The position numbers were made by a program, and so were the translations under genes. Source: an uncultured Prevotellaceae bacterium (lineage in GTDB: Bacteria > Bacteroidota > Bacteroidia > Bacteroidales > Bacteroidaceae). Taken from it: 64,000 bases of DNA. The notes beneath the pieces were generated by a model. The model had not been told where the DNA came from. It did not search any database and worked only from the letters and a program-made list of their open reading frames with translations. Below are positions 1 through 11,649 of the stretch, piece by piece; the first letter of the stretch is position 1, and every line of letters starts with the position of its first letter. Location of the stretch: assembly GCA_900316315.1 (NCBI GenBank), contig ONCK01000002.1:111421-175420 (forward strand), in the 5' to 3' direction.

Positions 1-785
1 TGCAAGAAGGCGTCGCAGATGCAGTCCTTGATGACGAGGCGCCCGCTATGGAGGGCTTCCCCATATTCGCGCTCGGCCAACTCGTAGCCCCAGCGCTTAA
101 ATCCGCCTTCGGTGTACTTCATGATATTGCCCTTGTGGACGAGCGTGACGCTCGGTAGATGATGGCTCAGGGCATACTCGATGGCGCTGCGGATGAGGCG
201 CTCGCTGCCCTCCTTGGAGACGGGCTTGACGCCAAAGGAGGAGGTCTCGGGGAAGCGGACCTTGGTCACGCCCATCTCCTCGTGGATGAACTTGTAAAAC
301 TTCTTGGCCTCTGCCGACCCGGCGTCCCACTCGATGCCGGCATAGATGTCCTCAGTATTCTCGCGAAAGATGCACATGTCGACCCGCTCGGGATGCTTAA
401 CAGGGGACTCGATACCGCGAAACCACCTGACGGGGCGCTGGCACACGTAGAGGTCGAGCGTCTGACGCAGGGCGACGTTGAGCGAACGGATGCCGCCTCC
501 TACGGGTGTCATCAGCGGTCCCTTGATGCCTACGACATGCTCCCTGAAGGCGTATATCGTGGTCTGGGGCAGCCATTCGCCTGTCAGCTGATGGGCCTTG
601 CCTCCGGCATAGACCTCTATCCAGTCGATGCGGCGCCGGCCCTGATAGGCTTTGCTCACCGCTGCGTCTACTACCTGCTGGCAGGCGGGGGTCACCTCGG
701 CCCCTACGCCATCGCCCTCGATATAGGGGATGGTCACTTGGTCGGGCACTTGCAGCCGGCCATCTATCATCTTGATACTACTCAT
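1..785 (-). CDS. icd: NADP-dependent isocitrate dehydrogenase, 3' end outside window
   Basis: Oxidative decarboxylation of isocitrate to 2-oxoglutarate in the cytoplasm. About 261 codons are visible from ATG at 785 and the frame stays open to the window edge, so the C-terminus is missing. The protein follows the E. coli-type Icd: IPYIEGDG near residue 20, [15 protein letters not shown] at 93-107 with the isocitrate-binding Ser101, Asn103, Arg107 and Arg117, then [14 protein letters not shown] and [13 protein letters not shown] with the catalytic-region Lys. The serine matches the one phosphorylated by AceK in E. coli; whether that occurs here is unknown. It lies 178 nt downstream of acn on the same strand, consistent with a short oxidative citrate branch supplying 2-oxoglutarate for glutamate synthesis. 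Confidence 0.95.
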   Translation of the reverse strand, partial: MSSIKMIDGRLQVPDQVTIPYIEGDGVGAEVTPACQQVVDAAVSKAYQGRRRIDWIEVYAGGKAHQLTGEWLPQTTIYAFREHVVGIKGPLMTPVGGGIRSLNVALRQTLDLYVCQRPVRWFRGIESPVKHPERVDMCIFRENTEDIYAGIEWDAGSAEAKKFYKFIHEEMGVTKVRFPETSSFGVKPVSKEGSERLIRSAIEYALSHHLPSVTLVHKGNIMKYTEGGFKRWGYELAEREYGEALHSGRLVIKDCICDAFL

Positions 786-963
786 GATTGTGTTTCTCTA
801 TCTATTGTAATCGTCTATATATAATATAATAAAACATCAGGCCATCGGTCTCTGTCGCGCTGCGGCGGGAGTCGCCATGGGATATGATAAATATGCACAG
901 AACTGCCTCTCCGGCGCCTCTCCTGCCCCGTCGGCCGGTCAGCAGGTGGGGCACAGCGCCCGG

Positions 964-3219
964 CTATGCCTTGTGGCCCGCATGCATCTGGGCCTGATAA
1001 TTGAGGGCACTGCCAGCGCGGAACCACTCTATCTGCTTGGCGTCATAGGTGTGCACAGCCTGCAGGGTCTCCACGGTGCAGTCCTGATGGTGAAGCTCGA
1101 CCGTCACAGGGCTGCCCGGAACGAGCTGGGCAAGCCCCTTGACGGAGATGCGGTCACGCTCCTGTATCTTGTCATAGTCGGCCTTGTCGGCAAAGGTCAG
1201 CGCCAGCACGCCTTGCTTCTTGAGATTGGTCTCGTGGATACGGGCGAAGCTCTTGGCCAGGATGACCTTGACATTGAGATAGCGGGGCTCCATGGCAGCA
1301 TGCTCGCGCGAGGAGCCCTCACCGTAGTTGTCCTCCGCTACGACGATGCTGCCCAAGCCCTGCGCCTTGTAGGCCTTGGCGACGGCCGAGACAGCGTCGT
1401 ATTGGTCGGTAAGAAGATTGAGCACATGATTGGTCTGCCCATTGAAGGCATTGACGGCTCCCATAAGCAAATTGTCGGAGATGTGCTCGAGATGGCCGCG
1501 ATACTTCAGCCACGGGCCTGCCATCGAGATATGGTCGGTGGTGCACTTGCCTTGGGTCTTGATGAGTAGAGCGAGGTTGTACATATCCTTGCCGTCCCAG
1601 GGCTGGAAGGGCTTAAGACGCTGCAGGCGCTGGCTGTGCGGGCTGATGACAACCTGCACGGAGGGGTCGCAGACGGGTGCGATGAAGCCCTCGCTGACGG
1701 TGGAAAAGCCCCTCGGAGGAAAGGTCTCGCCAAAGGGCTCATCCAGCTTCTGCTTGTACCCCTGCTCGTCGGTGATGGTATCGGTCTCTGGGTCAAAATC
1801 GAGCTGGCCTGCAATAGCCAGAGCGGTGACAATCGCCGGAGAACCGATGAAGGCATAAGTATTGGGATTGCCGTCGGCGCGGCGGCGGAAGTTGCGGTTG
1901 AATGTGGTAACAATCGTATTTTTGTGCTCTGGATCGTCGGTGACGCGATGCCACTGCCCGATGCACGGGCCGCAGGCATTGGCCATTATTACGGCGCCTA
2001 TGCTGCGCAAGTCGTCGAGCAATCCGTCACGCTCAGCTGTCTGACGTATGAGGTCACTACCAGGCGAGACAATCAACTGGGCTTTGGGCTTAAGCCCCTT
2101 GGCCTTGGCCTGTCTGGCGACGGAGGCCGCACGGCTTAAGTCCTCGTATGATGAATTGGTGCAGCTGCCGACAAGCGCGACCTCGACCTGCTGCGGCCAG
2201 TCCTCTCGGATGCGCTTGTCCTTCATCTCACGTAGGTCGGTGGCGGCATCGGGCGTAAAGGGACCATTGAGATAGGAATGAATCTCGCTCAGGTCAAGCT
2301 CGATGACCTGGTCATAGCGAGCACCAGCATCAGCCTGCAATTCGCCTGCCACGTCATGGGCCATCCGAGCGGTCTCTACGCGACCCGTCTGACGGAGATA
2401 ATCGTCTGTCGCCTCGTCGTAGGGGAAGAGGGAGCACGTGGCACCCAGTTCGGCTCCCATATTGCATATCGTGGCCCTGCCCGTAGCCGAGAGCGTGGCG
2501 ACGCCGGGGCCAAAGTACTCTATCACAGCATTGGTGCCGCCCTTGACCGTCAGCATGCCCAGCAGCTTGAGGATGATGTCTTTGGGTGAAGCCCATCCGC
2601 TGAGCCGTCCTGTGAGATGGACGCCATAGATGCGGGGCATCTTGAGCTGCCAGGGCTCAGCCGTCAGCACGTCTACGGCGTCGGCACCACCTACTCCGAC
2701 AGCCATCATGCTGAGCCCGCCCGCATTGGGCGTATGGCTGTCTGTGCCGACCATCATGCCGCCAGGGAAGGCGTAGTGCTCAAGTACAATCTGATGGATA
2801 ATACCGGCCCCGGGCTTCCAGAAGCCGATACCGTACTTGCGGGCGGCGGAGCACAGGAAATCGTATACCTCGCCATTGGAGCGTACGGCAGCCGGCAGGT
2901 CTGTCTCACTGCCCTGGTAGGCCTGTATGAGGTGGTCGCAATGGATTGTTGCCGGTACGGCCACACGGCTACGCCCGGCATTCATAAATTGGAGTACGGC
3001 CATCTGTGCCGTCGCGTCCTGCATGGCAACCCGGTCGGGGCGTAGTTCGACGTAGTCCTCTCCGTGACGATAGTGGTATCCGCGCGCTGAGTCATAGAGG
3101 TGACTGAAGATGATTTTTTCGGTCAGCGTAAGGTGGGTGCCCAAGGTCTCTCTTACCAGATCCAGTCGATCCTTGTAATGAGCGTAAAAAGTACGGGCAA
3201 TCTCGATATCTTGTTCCAT
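964..3219 (-). CDS. acn: Aconitate hydratase, mitochondrial type
   Basis: Interconverts citrate and isocitrate through a 4Fe-4S cluster in the cytoplasm. The 751-residue protein has the full aconitase plan: [11 protein letters not shown] near 158-168, the first cluster ligand in GSCTNSS (Cys353), the other two in [10 protein letters not shown] (Cys416 and Cys419), and the swivel domain with [14 protein letters not shown] in the last third. Length and motifs match the mitochondrial-like aconitase of Bacteroides rather than the ~890-residue AcnA or AcnB forms. It is the first gene of a probable acn-icd unit; the promoter motif at 3262-3269 sits about 40 nt upstream of the ATG. The gene is more GC-rich than most of the window, which produces long meaningless antisense frames. 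Confidence 0.96.
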   Translation of the reverse strand: MEQDIEIARTFYAHYKDRLDLVRETLGTHLTLTEKIIFSHLYDSARGYHYRHGEDYVELRPDRVAMQDATAQMAVLQFMNAGRSRVAVPATIHCDHLIQAYQGSETDLPAAVRSNGEVYDFLCSAARKYGIGFWKPGAGIIHQIVLEHYAFPGGMMVGTDSHTPNAGGLSMMAVGVGGADAVDVLTAEPWQLKMPRIYGVHLTGRLSGWASPKDIILKLLGMLTVKGGTNAVIEYFGPGVATLSATGRATICNMGAELGATCSLFPYDEATDDYLRQTGRVETARMAHDVAGELQADAGARYDQVIELDLSEIHSYLNGPFTPDAATDLREMKDKRIREDWPQQVEVALVGSCTNSSYEDLSRAASVARQAKAKGLKPKAQLIVSPGSDLIRQTAERDGLLDDLRSIGAVIMANACGPCIGQWHRVTDDPEHKNTIVTTFNRNFRRRADGNPNTYAFIGSPAIVTALAIAGQLDFDPETDTITDEQGYKQKLDEPFGETFPPRGFSTVSEGFIAPVCDPSVQVVISPHSQRLQRLKPFQPWDGKDMYNLALLIKTQGKCTTDHISMAGPWLKYRGHLEHISDNLLMGAVNAFNGQTNHVLNLLTDQYDAVSAVAKAYKAQGLGSIVVAEDNYGEGSSREHAAMEPRYLNVKVILAKSFARIHETNLKKQGVLALTFADKADYDKIQERDRISVKGLAQLVPGSPVTVELHHQDCTVETLQAVHTYDAKQIEWFRAGSALNYQAQMHAGHKA

Positions 3220-3261
3220 AGCGATAAATATGAAATAGTTTCTACCTCCGAGTATTCCCTA

Positions 3262-3269
3262 CAAATTTA
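3262..3269 (-). promoter_or_regulatory. -7 promoter element for acn
   Basis: On the minus strand this reads TAAATTTG, an exact match to the Bacteroidota TAnnTTTG -7 consensus, about 43 nt upstream of the acn ATG. No clear -33 TTTG was found at the usual distance. Confidence 0.6.
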
Positions 3270-3521
3270 AGGATAAAAATGCATCATATCACGGTTTTCG
3301 CATATCGAAAATGAATTTTTAAATTTTCTTTCACCTTTTTGGGGGACTGAGACGGCATCAGACACTCCGGCTGCAAAGGCGATATTACAATCCTGCCGAT
3401 TAAGGCGGCTTGCTCGTGTCTAAGCAATGGAGAAAGACAGGCCGTATATTTTCAGTTCGGCAAAAGACAATAGTCGTGGTGAAACAGACAACTATGTGGC
3501 CGATCTTTGCCGACTTTTGTG

Positions 3522-3529
3522 TATCTTTG
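3522..3529 (+). promoter_or_regulatory. -7 promoter element for the TonB-dependent receptor
   Basis: TATCTTTG, an exact TAnnTTTG match. It lies inside the longest possible reading frame of the receptor and about 48 nt before the ATG at 3577. Transcription would therefore begin after the upstream ATG at 3427, which supports 3577 as the start codon. The surrounding 3220-3576 gap separates two divergent genes and shows nothing else. Confidence 0.6.
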
Positions 3530-3576
3530 CAATCGTTTTTTATTCATTAAGAAATAATTTATTCATTTTTTATTTT

Positions 3577-5673
3577 ATGTATAAGAGAATATTAAAGAAA
3601 GAGCAGTTTACCTTTCATCGGTTTGCCAACAAGCGGTATGCTGCATTTGCCAGTTTGCACCGGGAGATACGCATCGGTGCCCTTGCGATAGCCATGCTGG
3701 GCGTCGCCCACAATGCGGCCGTAGCGTCTCGCACGGACAGCGTGGACAATGCCCGTCAGCATCTGGGCATCGAGGAGCAGCAATTGGACGAAGTGATGGT
3801 AAGCGCTTCCAGAGTGCCTGTGACAGCTGGGGAATCGGCCACCAAAGTCGAGGTCCTGACTCGCGAGGACATCCAGCAGGCGCATGTACAGACTGTCAAC
3901 GACTTGCTGAAACTCTGCGCCAGCGTAGACGTGAGACAACGTGGCGCCCTCGGCATACAGACGGATATTGGCATAGGCGGAGGAACTTTTGACCAAGTGG
4001 CCATTCTCCTGAACGGAATTTCCATCACCAACCCTCAGACTGGACACCTCTCTGCAGATTTCTTTGTCGGAATGGACGATATCGAGCGCATCGAAATCTA
4101 CGACGGAGCCACCGCCCGCACCTTCGGCAGCCAAGCCCTCAATGGCGCCATCAATATCATCACCCGAAAAAAGAAAGAAGATACAGTTGGCCTGCATACC
4201 CTGGCGGGTAGCTACGGAACCGCAGGACTGGGAGGCTTTGCTCATCTGCAATTGCGCAAAGACCTCACAAACCGATTGTCTTCAGATTACCTGCGCAGCG
4301 ATGGCGCAACACGCAACAGCGACATGCAGAAGCTGCGGGCATACTATCAAGGCCTTTATCAAAATCAGCAAATGGATCTCCAGTGGCAAGCCGGCTACAG
4401 CTACATGCGCTATGGAGCCAACACCTTTTACTCCAGTATATATCCCAATCAGTGGGAACGCAACAATCGAATACTCGCTTCTGTCAAGGGACACACGAGT
4501 CAAGGCCCTGTACACCTGGAACCCAGCCTGTCGTGGATCAGGAGCTATGATCACTTCCAACTCATAAGGAGGACGCATACTGCCGAAAATTTTCACCGCA
4601 ACGACGTGTTTACTGGAGGGCTCAATGCCTATACCCGCTGGGCGCTCGGGCGCACAGCTTTCGGCGGAGAGATACGGTATGAGGGCATCGTAAGCACCAA
4701 TCTCGGCACACCAATGGACAGCTCACAATATGTCAAGGTCGAGGGGCACGACAATATCTACTACGCCCGCCAGTCAGACCGCACCAATATAAGTCTGTAT
4801 ATTGACCACATGGCCATCCTAGGCCCCTGGAGCATCTCACTCGGCATTCTGGCCAACCGTAATACATCCATCGGCCAACGCTTTCGCTTCTACCCGGGAG
4901 TGGATCTGAGCTACCGCCTGACGGACAATATCAAACTCTATACTTCGTGGAACAAATCCATGCGCCTGCCGACCTTCACGGACCTCTACTATCACAGCCC
5001 TACCCAAAGGGGCAACATCGGACTTAAGCCTGAGCAAGCCAGCACACTCAAGGCGGGAACAGAATGGCAGTCTCCCCTACTCCTCCTATCCCTCCAGGGC
5101 GCTTACCGGCACGGCAAAAACATGATAGACTGGGTCATGTACTCAGCAGATGACATCTATCACTCTACGCAGTTCCGCCTCGACAATTATCAGATACAGG
5201 CCAAGGCCAAGGTCAATCTAGTACGTCTCTTGGGCGCACACCAGCCTTTGCGTACTTTTCAAGCCGGATACTCCTACATCTACCAGAAACGCCATGACGA
5301 CCAACCGATATACAAGAGCAACTACGCCCTCGAATATCTGCGCCACAAGCTGCTCGTGAGCCTGCATCATATGATATGGCGGGATCTGAGCGCCGGCTGG
5401 TATCTCTCCTGGCAAGACCGTACAGGAGGCTATCTCACAAAAAAATCCGACGGAACGACTCACATAAAGGGCTACTCTCCCTATATGCTGCTCAATGCTA
5501 AGGTGGACTGGATACGTCCGACTTATGAGGCGTACCTGTCGCTTGACAATCTGACTTCTCATCGATATTATGACTTCGGAAGTGTTCCGCAGCCAGGCTT
5601 CACATGTATCGTCGGACTCAAACTCCATTTCGGAAACATAAGCAACTCAGTCTCTTCCAGGCAGACGAGATGA
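3577..5673 (+). CDS. TonB-dependent outer-membrane receptor, BtuB-like
   Basis: Outer-membrane beta-barrel importer driven by TonB; substrate unknown. From ATG 3577 the protein has 698 residues: a long basic n-region and hydrophobic signal segment (IGALAIAMLGVAHNAAVAS), a Ton-box-like segment LDEVMVSASR, a plug domain (VEVLTREDIQQ, then GAINIITRKKKED), and a barrel ending in a C-terminal aromatic-rich strand (LKLHFGN). Plug and size resemble the BtuB/FepA class rather than the ~1000-residue SusC class, and no SusD partner is nearby. No cobalamin riboswitch was recognised upstream and no binding protein or permease is adjacent, so the substrate cannot be inferred. An ATG at 3427 is in frame but precedes the promoter. 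Confidence 0.87.
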   Translation: MYKRILKKEQFTFHRFANKRYAAFASLHREIRIGALAIAMLGVAHNAAVASRTDSVDNARQHLGIEEQQLDEVMVSASRVPVTAGESATKVEVLTREDIQQAHVQTVNDLLKLCASVDVRQRGALGIQTDIGIGGGTFDQVAILLNGISITNPQTGHLSADFFVGMDDIERIEIYDGATARTFGSQALNGAINIITRKKKEDTVGLHTLAGSYGTAGLGGFAHLQLRKDLTNRLSSDYLRSDGATRNSDMQKLRAYYQGLYQNQQMDLQWQAGYSYMRYGANTFYSSIYPNQWERNNRILASVKGHTSQGPVHLEPSLSWIRSYDHFQLIRRTHTAENFHRNDVFTGGLNAYTRWALGRTAFGGEIRYEGIVSTNLGTPMDSSQYVKVEGHDNIYYARQSDRTNISLYIDHMAILGPWSISLGILANRNTSIGQRFRFYPGVDLSYRLTDNIKLYTSWNKSMRLPTFTDLYYHSPTQRGNIGLKPEQASTLKAGTEWQSPLLLLSLQGAYRHGKNMIDWVMYSADDIYHSTQFRLDNYQIQAKAKVNLVRLLGAHQPLRTFQAGYSYIYQKRHDDQPIYKSNYALEYLRHKLLVSLHHMIWRDLSAGWYLSWQDRTGGYLTKKSDGTTHIKGYSPYMLLNAKVDWIRPTYEAYLSLDNLTSHRYYDFGSVPQPGFTCIVGLKLHFGNISNSVSSRQTR

Positions 5674-5717
5674 ACGCATACACGACAGAAACACGCCGTA
5701 ATGCGAAACAGATGTAA

Positions 5718-5743
5718 GGAGGACAACGTAAGAGTCGTCCTCC
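5718..5743 (+). terminator. Candidate hairpin after the TonB receptor
   Basis: GGAGGAC at 5718-5724 pairs with GTCCTCC at 5737-5743 (7 bp, 12-nt loop), 45 nt after the receptor stop. There is no U-tract, so it is only a possible terminator. The rest of the 5674-6087 gap shows no gene. Confidence 0.4.
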
Positions 5744-6087
5744 CCATCCATTGCGGCTGAAAAACAAAGGCAAAGTTTGTAAGAGTAAAAAGGCCGGTGG
5801 ATACAGAACAGAAAGTGTCCGAAAGAGAATACGCAAAAAAGAGCACACACGAAAGGCAATAGTATGACAAGCTACAAGGCATCACAAAATTTGCGAGACG
5901 TCAATCAGACTATCGTACAGAGAGCCAGGCAGACATTCTCTACAGCTGCTCTTGCATAAAACAATTTTGCCTCTCCCGGAAGACAAAAAGTTTGCTGTTT
6001 CCTCGCTTATTTAAAGTTACTCTCGCTCGGAAAAGGCGTAAATTGAAAATTTCATTTTCTTTTTCCGCCTTTCCACTCGCTTATTCG

Positions 6088-6095
6088 TACCTTTG
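6088..6095 (+). promoter_or_regulatory. -7 promoter element for the ABC-F gene
   Basis: TACCTTTG, an exact TAnnTTTG match, 31 nt before the ABC-F start codon and preceded by a T-rich stretch near the -33 position. It probably also drives grpE and dnaJ, which follow closely. Confidence 0.6.
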
Positions 6096-6116
6096 CATCT
6101 TGAAAATCAAAATTAA

Positions 6117-7745
<1,629 letters not shown>

Positions 7746-7785
7746 CTTGGTACGCTTTTTGCTAAGATAAAAACGGAAGAAACGA

Positions 7786-8433
7786 ATGAACATTATGAAT
7801 AAAAATAACAATAAACATCAGCATGCCCAGCACAAGCCAGCTGAATCACAGGCCGAGCAAACTGCTGAAGACATACTTAAGGATGCCATAAAAGGTAATG
7901 ATCAAACAGCCGAGGACGAATCACAGACGTCTGATGACAGTCAAAATCACACTACCGAAGAAAAGAAAGAAAAAGAAGCAGATGCAGACACAACTGAGCT
8001 TGAAGCAAAAGTTGCTGATCTTAAGGACCGTCTGCTAAGGCAAATGGCGGAATTTGACAATTATCGCAAACACGCCCTTAAGGAAAAGACAGAACTTATA
8101 CTCAATGGTGGAGAGAAGGTGCTCAAGTCTCTACTACCGGTGCTCGACGACTTGGAGCGTGCTCAGCAAAGCATGCAAAATTCAGATGATGTCAAAGCCT
8201 TGCGTGATGGCGTGGATCTCGTCTTCAAGAAACTCCTCTCCACTCTTGAGGCTAACGGTTTGAAGAAAATAGATGCCATGGGCAAAGACTTTGATACTGA
8301 CTATCACGAAGCAATTGCAATGATACCAGCTCAGAAGGACGAAGATAAGGGTAAAGTTGTTGACTGTGTGCAAACCGGCTACATGCTGAACAACAAGGTT
8401 ATCCGTCATGCTAAAGTAGCCGTTGGACAATAA
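7786..8433 (+). CDS. grpE: GrpE nucleotide exchange factor
   Basis: Releases ADP from DnaK in the Hsp70 cycle. The 215-residue protein begins with about 65 hydrophilic, acidic, probably disordered residues. The conserved long helix and core follow: LKDRLLRQMAEFDNYRK, then LPVLDDLERA, and the C-terminal beta domain with the VVDCVQTGYMLNNKVIRHAKVAVGQ region. Two ATGs (7786 and 7795) are possible; both leave the family core intact. The stop is 9 nt before dnaJ, so the two co-chaperones are translated from one message. DnaK itself is not in the window. Confidence 0.95.
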   Translation: MNIMNKNNNKHQHAQHKPAESQAEQTAEDILKDAIKGNDQTAEDESQTSDDSQNHTTEEKKEKEADADTTELEAKVADLKDRLLRQMAEFDNYRKHALKEKTELILNGGEKVLKSLLPVLDDLERAQQSMQNSDDVKALRDGVDLVFKKLLSTLEANGLKKIDAMGKDFDTDYHEAIAMIPAQKDEDKGKVVDCVQTGYMLNNKVIRHAKVAVGQ

Positions 8434-8442
8434 ACAAACACT

Positions 8443-9606
8443 ATGGCAGCAAAGAGAGACTACTACGAGGTACTTGGCGTCAGTAGAAATGCCTCAGAAG
8501 AAGATATCAAAAAGGCGTATAAGCATTTAGCCATCAAATACCATCCCGACAGAAACCCGGGAGATAAAGCCGCAGAGGAAAAGTTTAAGGAAGCTGCAGA
8601 GGCATATGAAGTCCTCCATGACGCCGACAAGCGTGCCCGTTATGATCAGTTTGGCTTTGAAGGCGTCAATGGCCAAGGAATGGGTGGCGGCCAAGGAATG
8701 AATATGGACGATATCTTCTCCATGTTCGGTGACATCTTTGGCGGTCATAGCGGATTTGGTGGCTTTGGTTTTGGGAGTGGATTCGGAGGTACTCAACAAA
8801 CCACTCAAACCTATCGTGGGGCAGATTTGCGCATTAAAGTCAAGATGTCTCTTAAAGAGATTTCTACTGGCATCAAAAAGAAAATCAAAGTCAAGAAATA
8901 TATTACCTGCCCTGACTGTCACGGCTCCGGTTGCGAGCTAGGGACAAATATGGAGACTTGTCCTGATTGCCATGGATCAGGCTATGTGACTAAAGTAAGG
9001 CAAAGTATGTTTGGCATGATGAGGACGCAAACCGTATGTCCTACTTGTCAAGGTGAAGGTAAAGTCATTAAGCACAAATGTCACAAATGCCAGGGTGAAG
9101 GTGTGATTTACGGAGAAGACATCATTGACTTAGAGATTCCTGCCGGCGTTACAGGGGAAATGATTTACACCCTGCGCGGAAAGGGCAATGCTGGGCGGCA
9201 CAACGGAGAGTCTGGAGATATTCAAGTCGTAATAGAAGAAGAAAAAGATCCAGTCTTTATCCGTAATAATAAAGATATCATCTACAATTTGCTGCTCTCT
9301 TTTCCACAAGCAGCTCTTGGTGACACCATTGAAATACCGACACTAGATGGAAAAGCCCGTATCAAGATTGAACCGGGTACTCAGCCAGGCAAAGTCTTGC
9401 GTCTACGAGGAAAGGGCATCCCTGCTGTCAAAGGGTACGATACAGGTACTGGAGACTTAGTTGTCAAGATTAGTGTCTATGTACCAGAACATATTAGCAG
9501 CCATGGGCATCAAATACTCGAACAGCTTAAAGATGATGACAGTCTTAAGCCAACAGAATCTCTACGCAAAAAGATATTTGAGCGTTTCAAGGCTTTTTTT
9601 GACTAA
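8443..9606 (+). CDS. dnaJ: Chaperone DnaJ (Hsp40, type I)
   Basis: Stimulates the DnaK ATPase and delivers unfolded clients. All type I domains are present in 387 residues: J domain with the HPD triad in YHPDRNPGD (about 31-39), a Gly/Phe-rich linker (about 80-125), and four zinc-binding CxxCxGxG repeats ([32 protein letters not shown]). The beta-sandwich client domains and a short dimerisation tail follow. It directly follows grpE. A strong hairpin 8 nt after the stop probably ends the unit. Confidence 0.97.
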   Translation: MAAKRDYYEVLGVSRNASEEDIKKAYKHLAIKYHPDRNPGDKAAEEKFKEAAEAYEVLHDADKRARYDQFGFEGVNGQGMGGGQGMNMDDIFSMFGDIFGGHSGFGGFGFGSGFGGTQQTTQTYRGADLRIKVKMSLKEISTGIKKKIKVKKYITCPDCHGSGCELGTNMETCPDCHGSGYVTKVRQSMFGMMRTQTVCPTCQGEGKVIKHKCHKCQGEGVIYGEDIIDLEIPAGVTGEMIYTLRGKGNAGRHNGESGDIQVVIEEEKDPVFIRNNKDIIYNLLLSFPQAALGDTIEIPTLDGKARIKIEPGTQPGKVLRLRGKGIPAVKGYDTGTGDLVVKISVYVPEHISSHGHQILEQLKDDDSLKPTESLRKKIFERFKAFFD

Positions 9607-9614
9607 ATATTCAT

Positions 9615-9642
9615 GGGCTCCTTCTCTTTGCTGAGGGAGCCC
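9615..9642 (+). terminator. Hairpin after dnaJ
   Basis: GGGCTCCT at 9615-9622 pairs with GGGAGCCC at 9635-9642 (8 bp with one G-T pair, 12-nt loop), starting 9 nt after the dnaJ stop. The downstream tract is only TTAAACTA, so release may be factor-assisted. Confidence 0.6.
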
Positions 9643-9674
9643 TTAAACTACTTATCCATACTATAACTCAATTT

Positions 9675-10985
9675 ATGGACTATTCCCAAACTGTCGAGTA
9701 TCTCTACCATCAAGTGCCATCTTTTGAACGCACAGGACAGAGTGGATACAAGGAAGGTTTAACCAATACGCTTTTACTGGATCAACACTTCGGACACCCT
9801 CACCAAGCTTATAAGACAATACATATTGCAGGTACTAATGGTAAGGGGTCGTGTGCCCATACGCTTGCGGCTATGCTTCAGGAAGCGGGGTACAAGGTCG
9901 GCCTTTATACATCTCCCCATCTGATAGACTTTCGCGAACGTATCAAAATCAATGGCCAGCCGATTAGCCGACAGAGAGTTGTGGACTTTGTTCAGCAAAA
10001 TCGCAAGTTTTTTGAGCCATTACAACCTTCTTTCTTTGAGCTTACAACAGCATTGGCTTTCCTATATTTCAAAGAGCAGAATGTCGATTTCGCAGTTATA
10101 GAAGTGGGACTCGGAGGACGGTTGGACTGCACTAATATCATACATCCTATACTCGACGTTATCACCAATATCAGTTTTGATCATATGCAGATGCTCGGCA
10201 ATACACTACCTAAGATTGCCAGCGAAAAAGCTGGCATTATCAAGCAAGGGGTACCTGTAATTATTGGTGAAAGTAATTCATTGACCCGACCGGTTTTTGA
10301 GGCCAAAGCAAAGGAGGAAGGCGCCACCATTGATTTTGCTCAAGATAATCCTATGGTTTTGTCGTCTACGCCTGACAACCAACGGGGAGGCCGTAATTAC
10401 GAAACGACCAATATGGGACAACTCTATGGCCAACTATCAGGGGACTGTCAAGAACGCAATACCAATACTATTTTGCATGCTGTCAAGCAACTTCAGAAGC
10501 TAGGTATCGTTATTTCAGAAGAAGAGCAACGGAGGGCTTTTGCTCATGTTTGTAATCTAACCGGACTGATGGGACGCTGGCAAACGTTGCAGTCACAGCC
10601 ATTGGTCATTTGTGACATCGGTCACAACGAAGGTTGTTTCCAATATATTGCGCCTCAGTTAGCCACGATTAAGTCCAAAGTATCGAGAGGACAACTGCGT
10701 ATGGTATTTGGCATGGTAAGTGACAAAGATATTGATGCAGTACTCCGCCTTCTTCCAACAGATGCTCTATACTATTTTACTCAGGCTAATATCCGGCGTG
10801 CTGAGACGGCAGAACACCTAGCTATCAAAGCCGCCACTTATAATATAATAGGCAAGAAGTACCTAAATGTACCCCTTGCCTATCAAGCCGCTCTTAGTGA
10901 ATCTCAACCGCAAGATATAATCTTTGTCGGAGGAAGCAGCTATATAGTATCTGACCTTCTTACTTATCTATCCAATCCGGAGTGA
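9675..10985 (+). CDS. folC: Bifunctional dihydrofolate / folylpolyglutamate synthase
   Basis: Adds glutamate to dihydropteroate and extends polyglutamate tails on folates, using ATP. The 436-residue Mur-ligase fold protein has the P-loop HIAGTNGKGSCAHTLA near residue 55, the YTSPHLIDFRERI folate-site motif, VEVGLGGRLDCTN and NISFDHMQMLG in the ATPase domain, and a C-terminal domain with ICDIGHNEG. Length is normal for the family. It stands alone after the dnaJ hairpin and is convergent with rubrerythrin. No consensus promoter was recognised in the 68 nt upstream. Confidence 0.93.
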   Translation: MDYSQTVEYLYHQVPSFERTGQSGYKEGLTNTLLLDQHFGHPHQAYKTIHIAGTNGKGSCAHTLAAMLQEAGYKVGLYTSPHLIDFRERIKINGQPISRQRVVDFVQQNRKFFEPLQPSFFELTTALAFLYFKEQNVDFAVIEVGLGGRLDCTNIIHPILDVITNISFDHMQMLGNTLPKIASEKAGIIKQGVPVIIGESNSLTRPVFEAKAKEEGATIDFAQDNPMVLSSTPDNQRGGRNYETTNMGQLYGQLSGDCQERNTNTILHAVKQLQKLGIVISEEEQRRAFAHVCNLTGLMGRWQTLQSQPLVICDIGHNEGCFQYIAPQLATIKSKVSRGQLRMVFGMVSDKDIDAVLRLLPTDALYYFTQANIRRAETAEHLAIKAATYNIIGKKYLNVPLAYQAALSESQPQDIIFVGGSSYIVSDLLTYLSNPE

Positions 10986-11014
10986 AGCCAACTCTGTCAT
11001 TTACGTCCACTGAC

Positions 11015-11029
11015 ATTTGACAGTCAAAT
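11015..11029. other. Short dyad between convergent folC and rubrerythrin
   Basis: ATTTGAC at 11015-11021 and GTCAAAT at 11023-11029 form a perfect dyad with a one-base centre. It lies in the 70-nt gap between two convergent stops. As RNA the loop would be too tight to keep all pairs, so its role as a bidirectional terminator is uncertain. Confidence 0.35.
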
Positions 11030-11055
11030 AAAGAAGATCTGCACAAAAGCGCGGA

Positions 11056-11613
11056 TTAATAATTATCGGCCTTAATCTGGAAGTAGCTCTTCGGATGGCT
11101 GCAAACAGGACAAATCTCAGGAGCATACTTACCAATGATGATGTGACCGCAGTTAGAGCACTGCCAGATAGCGTCATTGTCCTTACTGAAGACTTTCTTG
11201 TCTTTACAGTTTTTAAGCAGCTTGCGATAACGAGCTTCATGCTCCTTCTCAATCGCGCCCACCATTTCAAATTTAACAGCGATTTCGGTGAAACCTTCTT
11301 CCCGAGCTTCCTTAGCCATACGAGCATACATATCTGTCCACTCATAGTTCTCACCATTAGCAGCATCCTCGAGATTGTGCTCTGTATCACCTATCTCTCC
11401 ACCATTGAGATACTTGTACCACATTTTTGCATGCTCCTTTTCATTGGCAGCAGTCTCCTCGAAGATATTCGCGATCTGAACATAACCATCCTTCTTAGCA
11501 CGGCTAGCAAAATAAGTGTATTTGTTTCGAGCCTGTGATTCTCCGGCAAAAGCTTCTTGGAGGTTTTGCTCGGTCTTCGTTCCTTTGAGTCTTGCAAATT
11601 CTTTTTCGTTCAT
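11056..11613 (-). CDS. rbr: Rubrerythrin
   Basis: Non-haem iron peroxidase that reduces hydrogen peroxide in anaerobes. The 185-residue protein has a ferritin-like four-helix domain with two ExxH-type iron motifs ([13 protein letters not shown] and [13 protein letters not shown]) plus the glutamates in [15 protein letters not shown]-terminal rubredoxin domain carries two Cys pairs, CSNCG and [10 protein letters not shown]. It is last in the hpt-adk-obgE-pgeF-M23 series, 36 nt after the peptidase, without a recognisable promoter of its own. Together with the Bat operon it fits an obligate anaerobe with oxidative-stress protection. Confidence 0.96.
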   Translation of the reverse strand: MNEKEFARLKGTKTEQNLQEAFAGESQARNKYTYFASRAKKDGYVQIANIFEETAANEKEHAKMWYKYLNGGEIGDTEHNLEDAANGENYEWTDMYARMAKEAREEGFTEIAVKFEMVGAIEKEHEARYRKLLKNCKDKKVFSKDNDAIWQCSNCGHIIIGKYAPEICPVCSHPKSYFQIKADNY

Positions 11614-11649
11614 TTTTGTAAAATTTTTAGTTATGATTGGGGAAAATTC

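Noticed and set aside
159..1569. Two long plus-strand frames (159-824 and 877-1569) across icd and acn
   Set aside because: They are antisense to well-conserved icd and acn and show no recognisable motif; GC-rich codon use opens the opposite strand.
3270..3521. Possible cobalamin riboswitch upstream of the BtuB-like receptor
   Set aside because: No B12-box-like GCCACTG core was found, and most of this stretch lies upstream of the predicted promoter.
3427..3576. Upstream in-frame ATG extension of the TonB receptor
   Set aside because: It contains the predicted -7 promoter, has no signal-like start and is not family-like.
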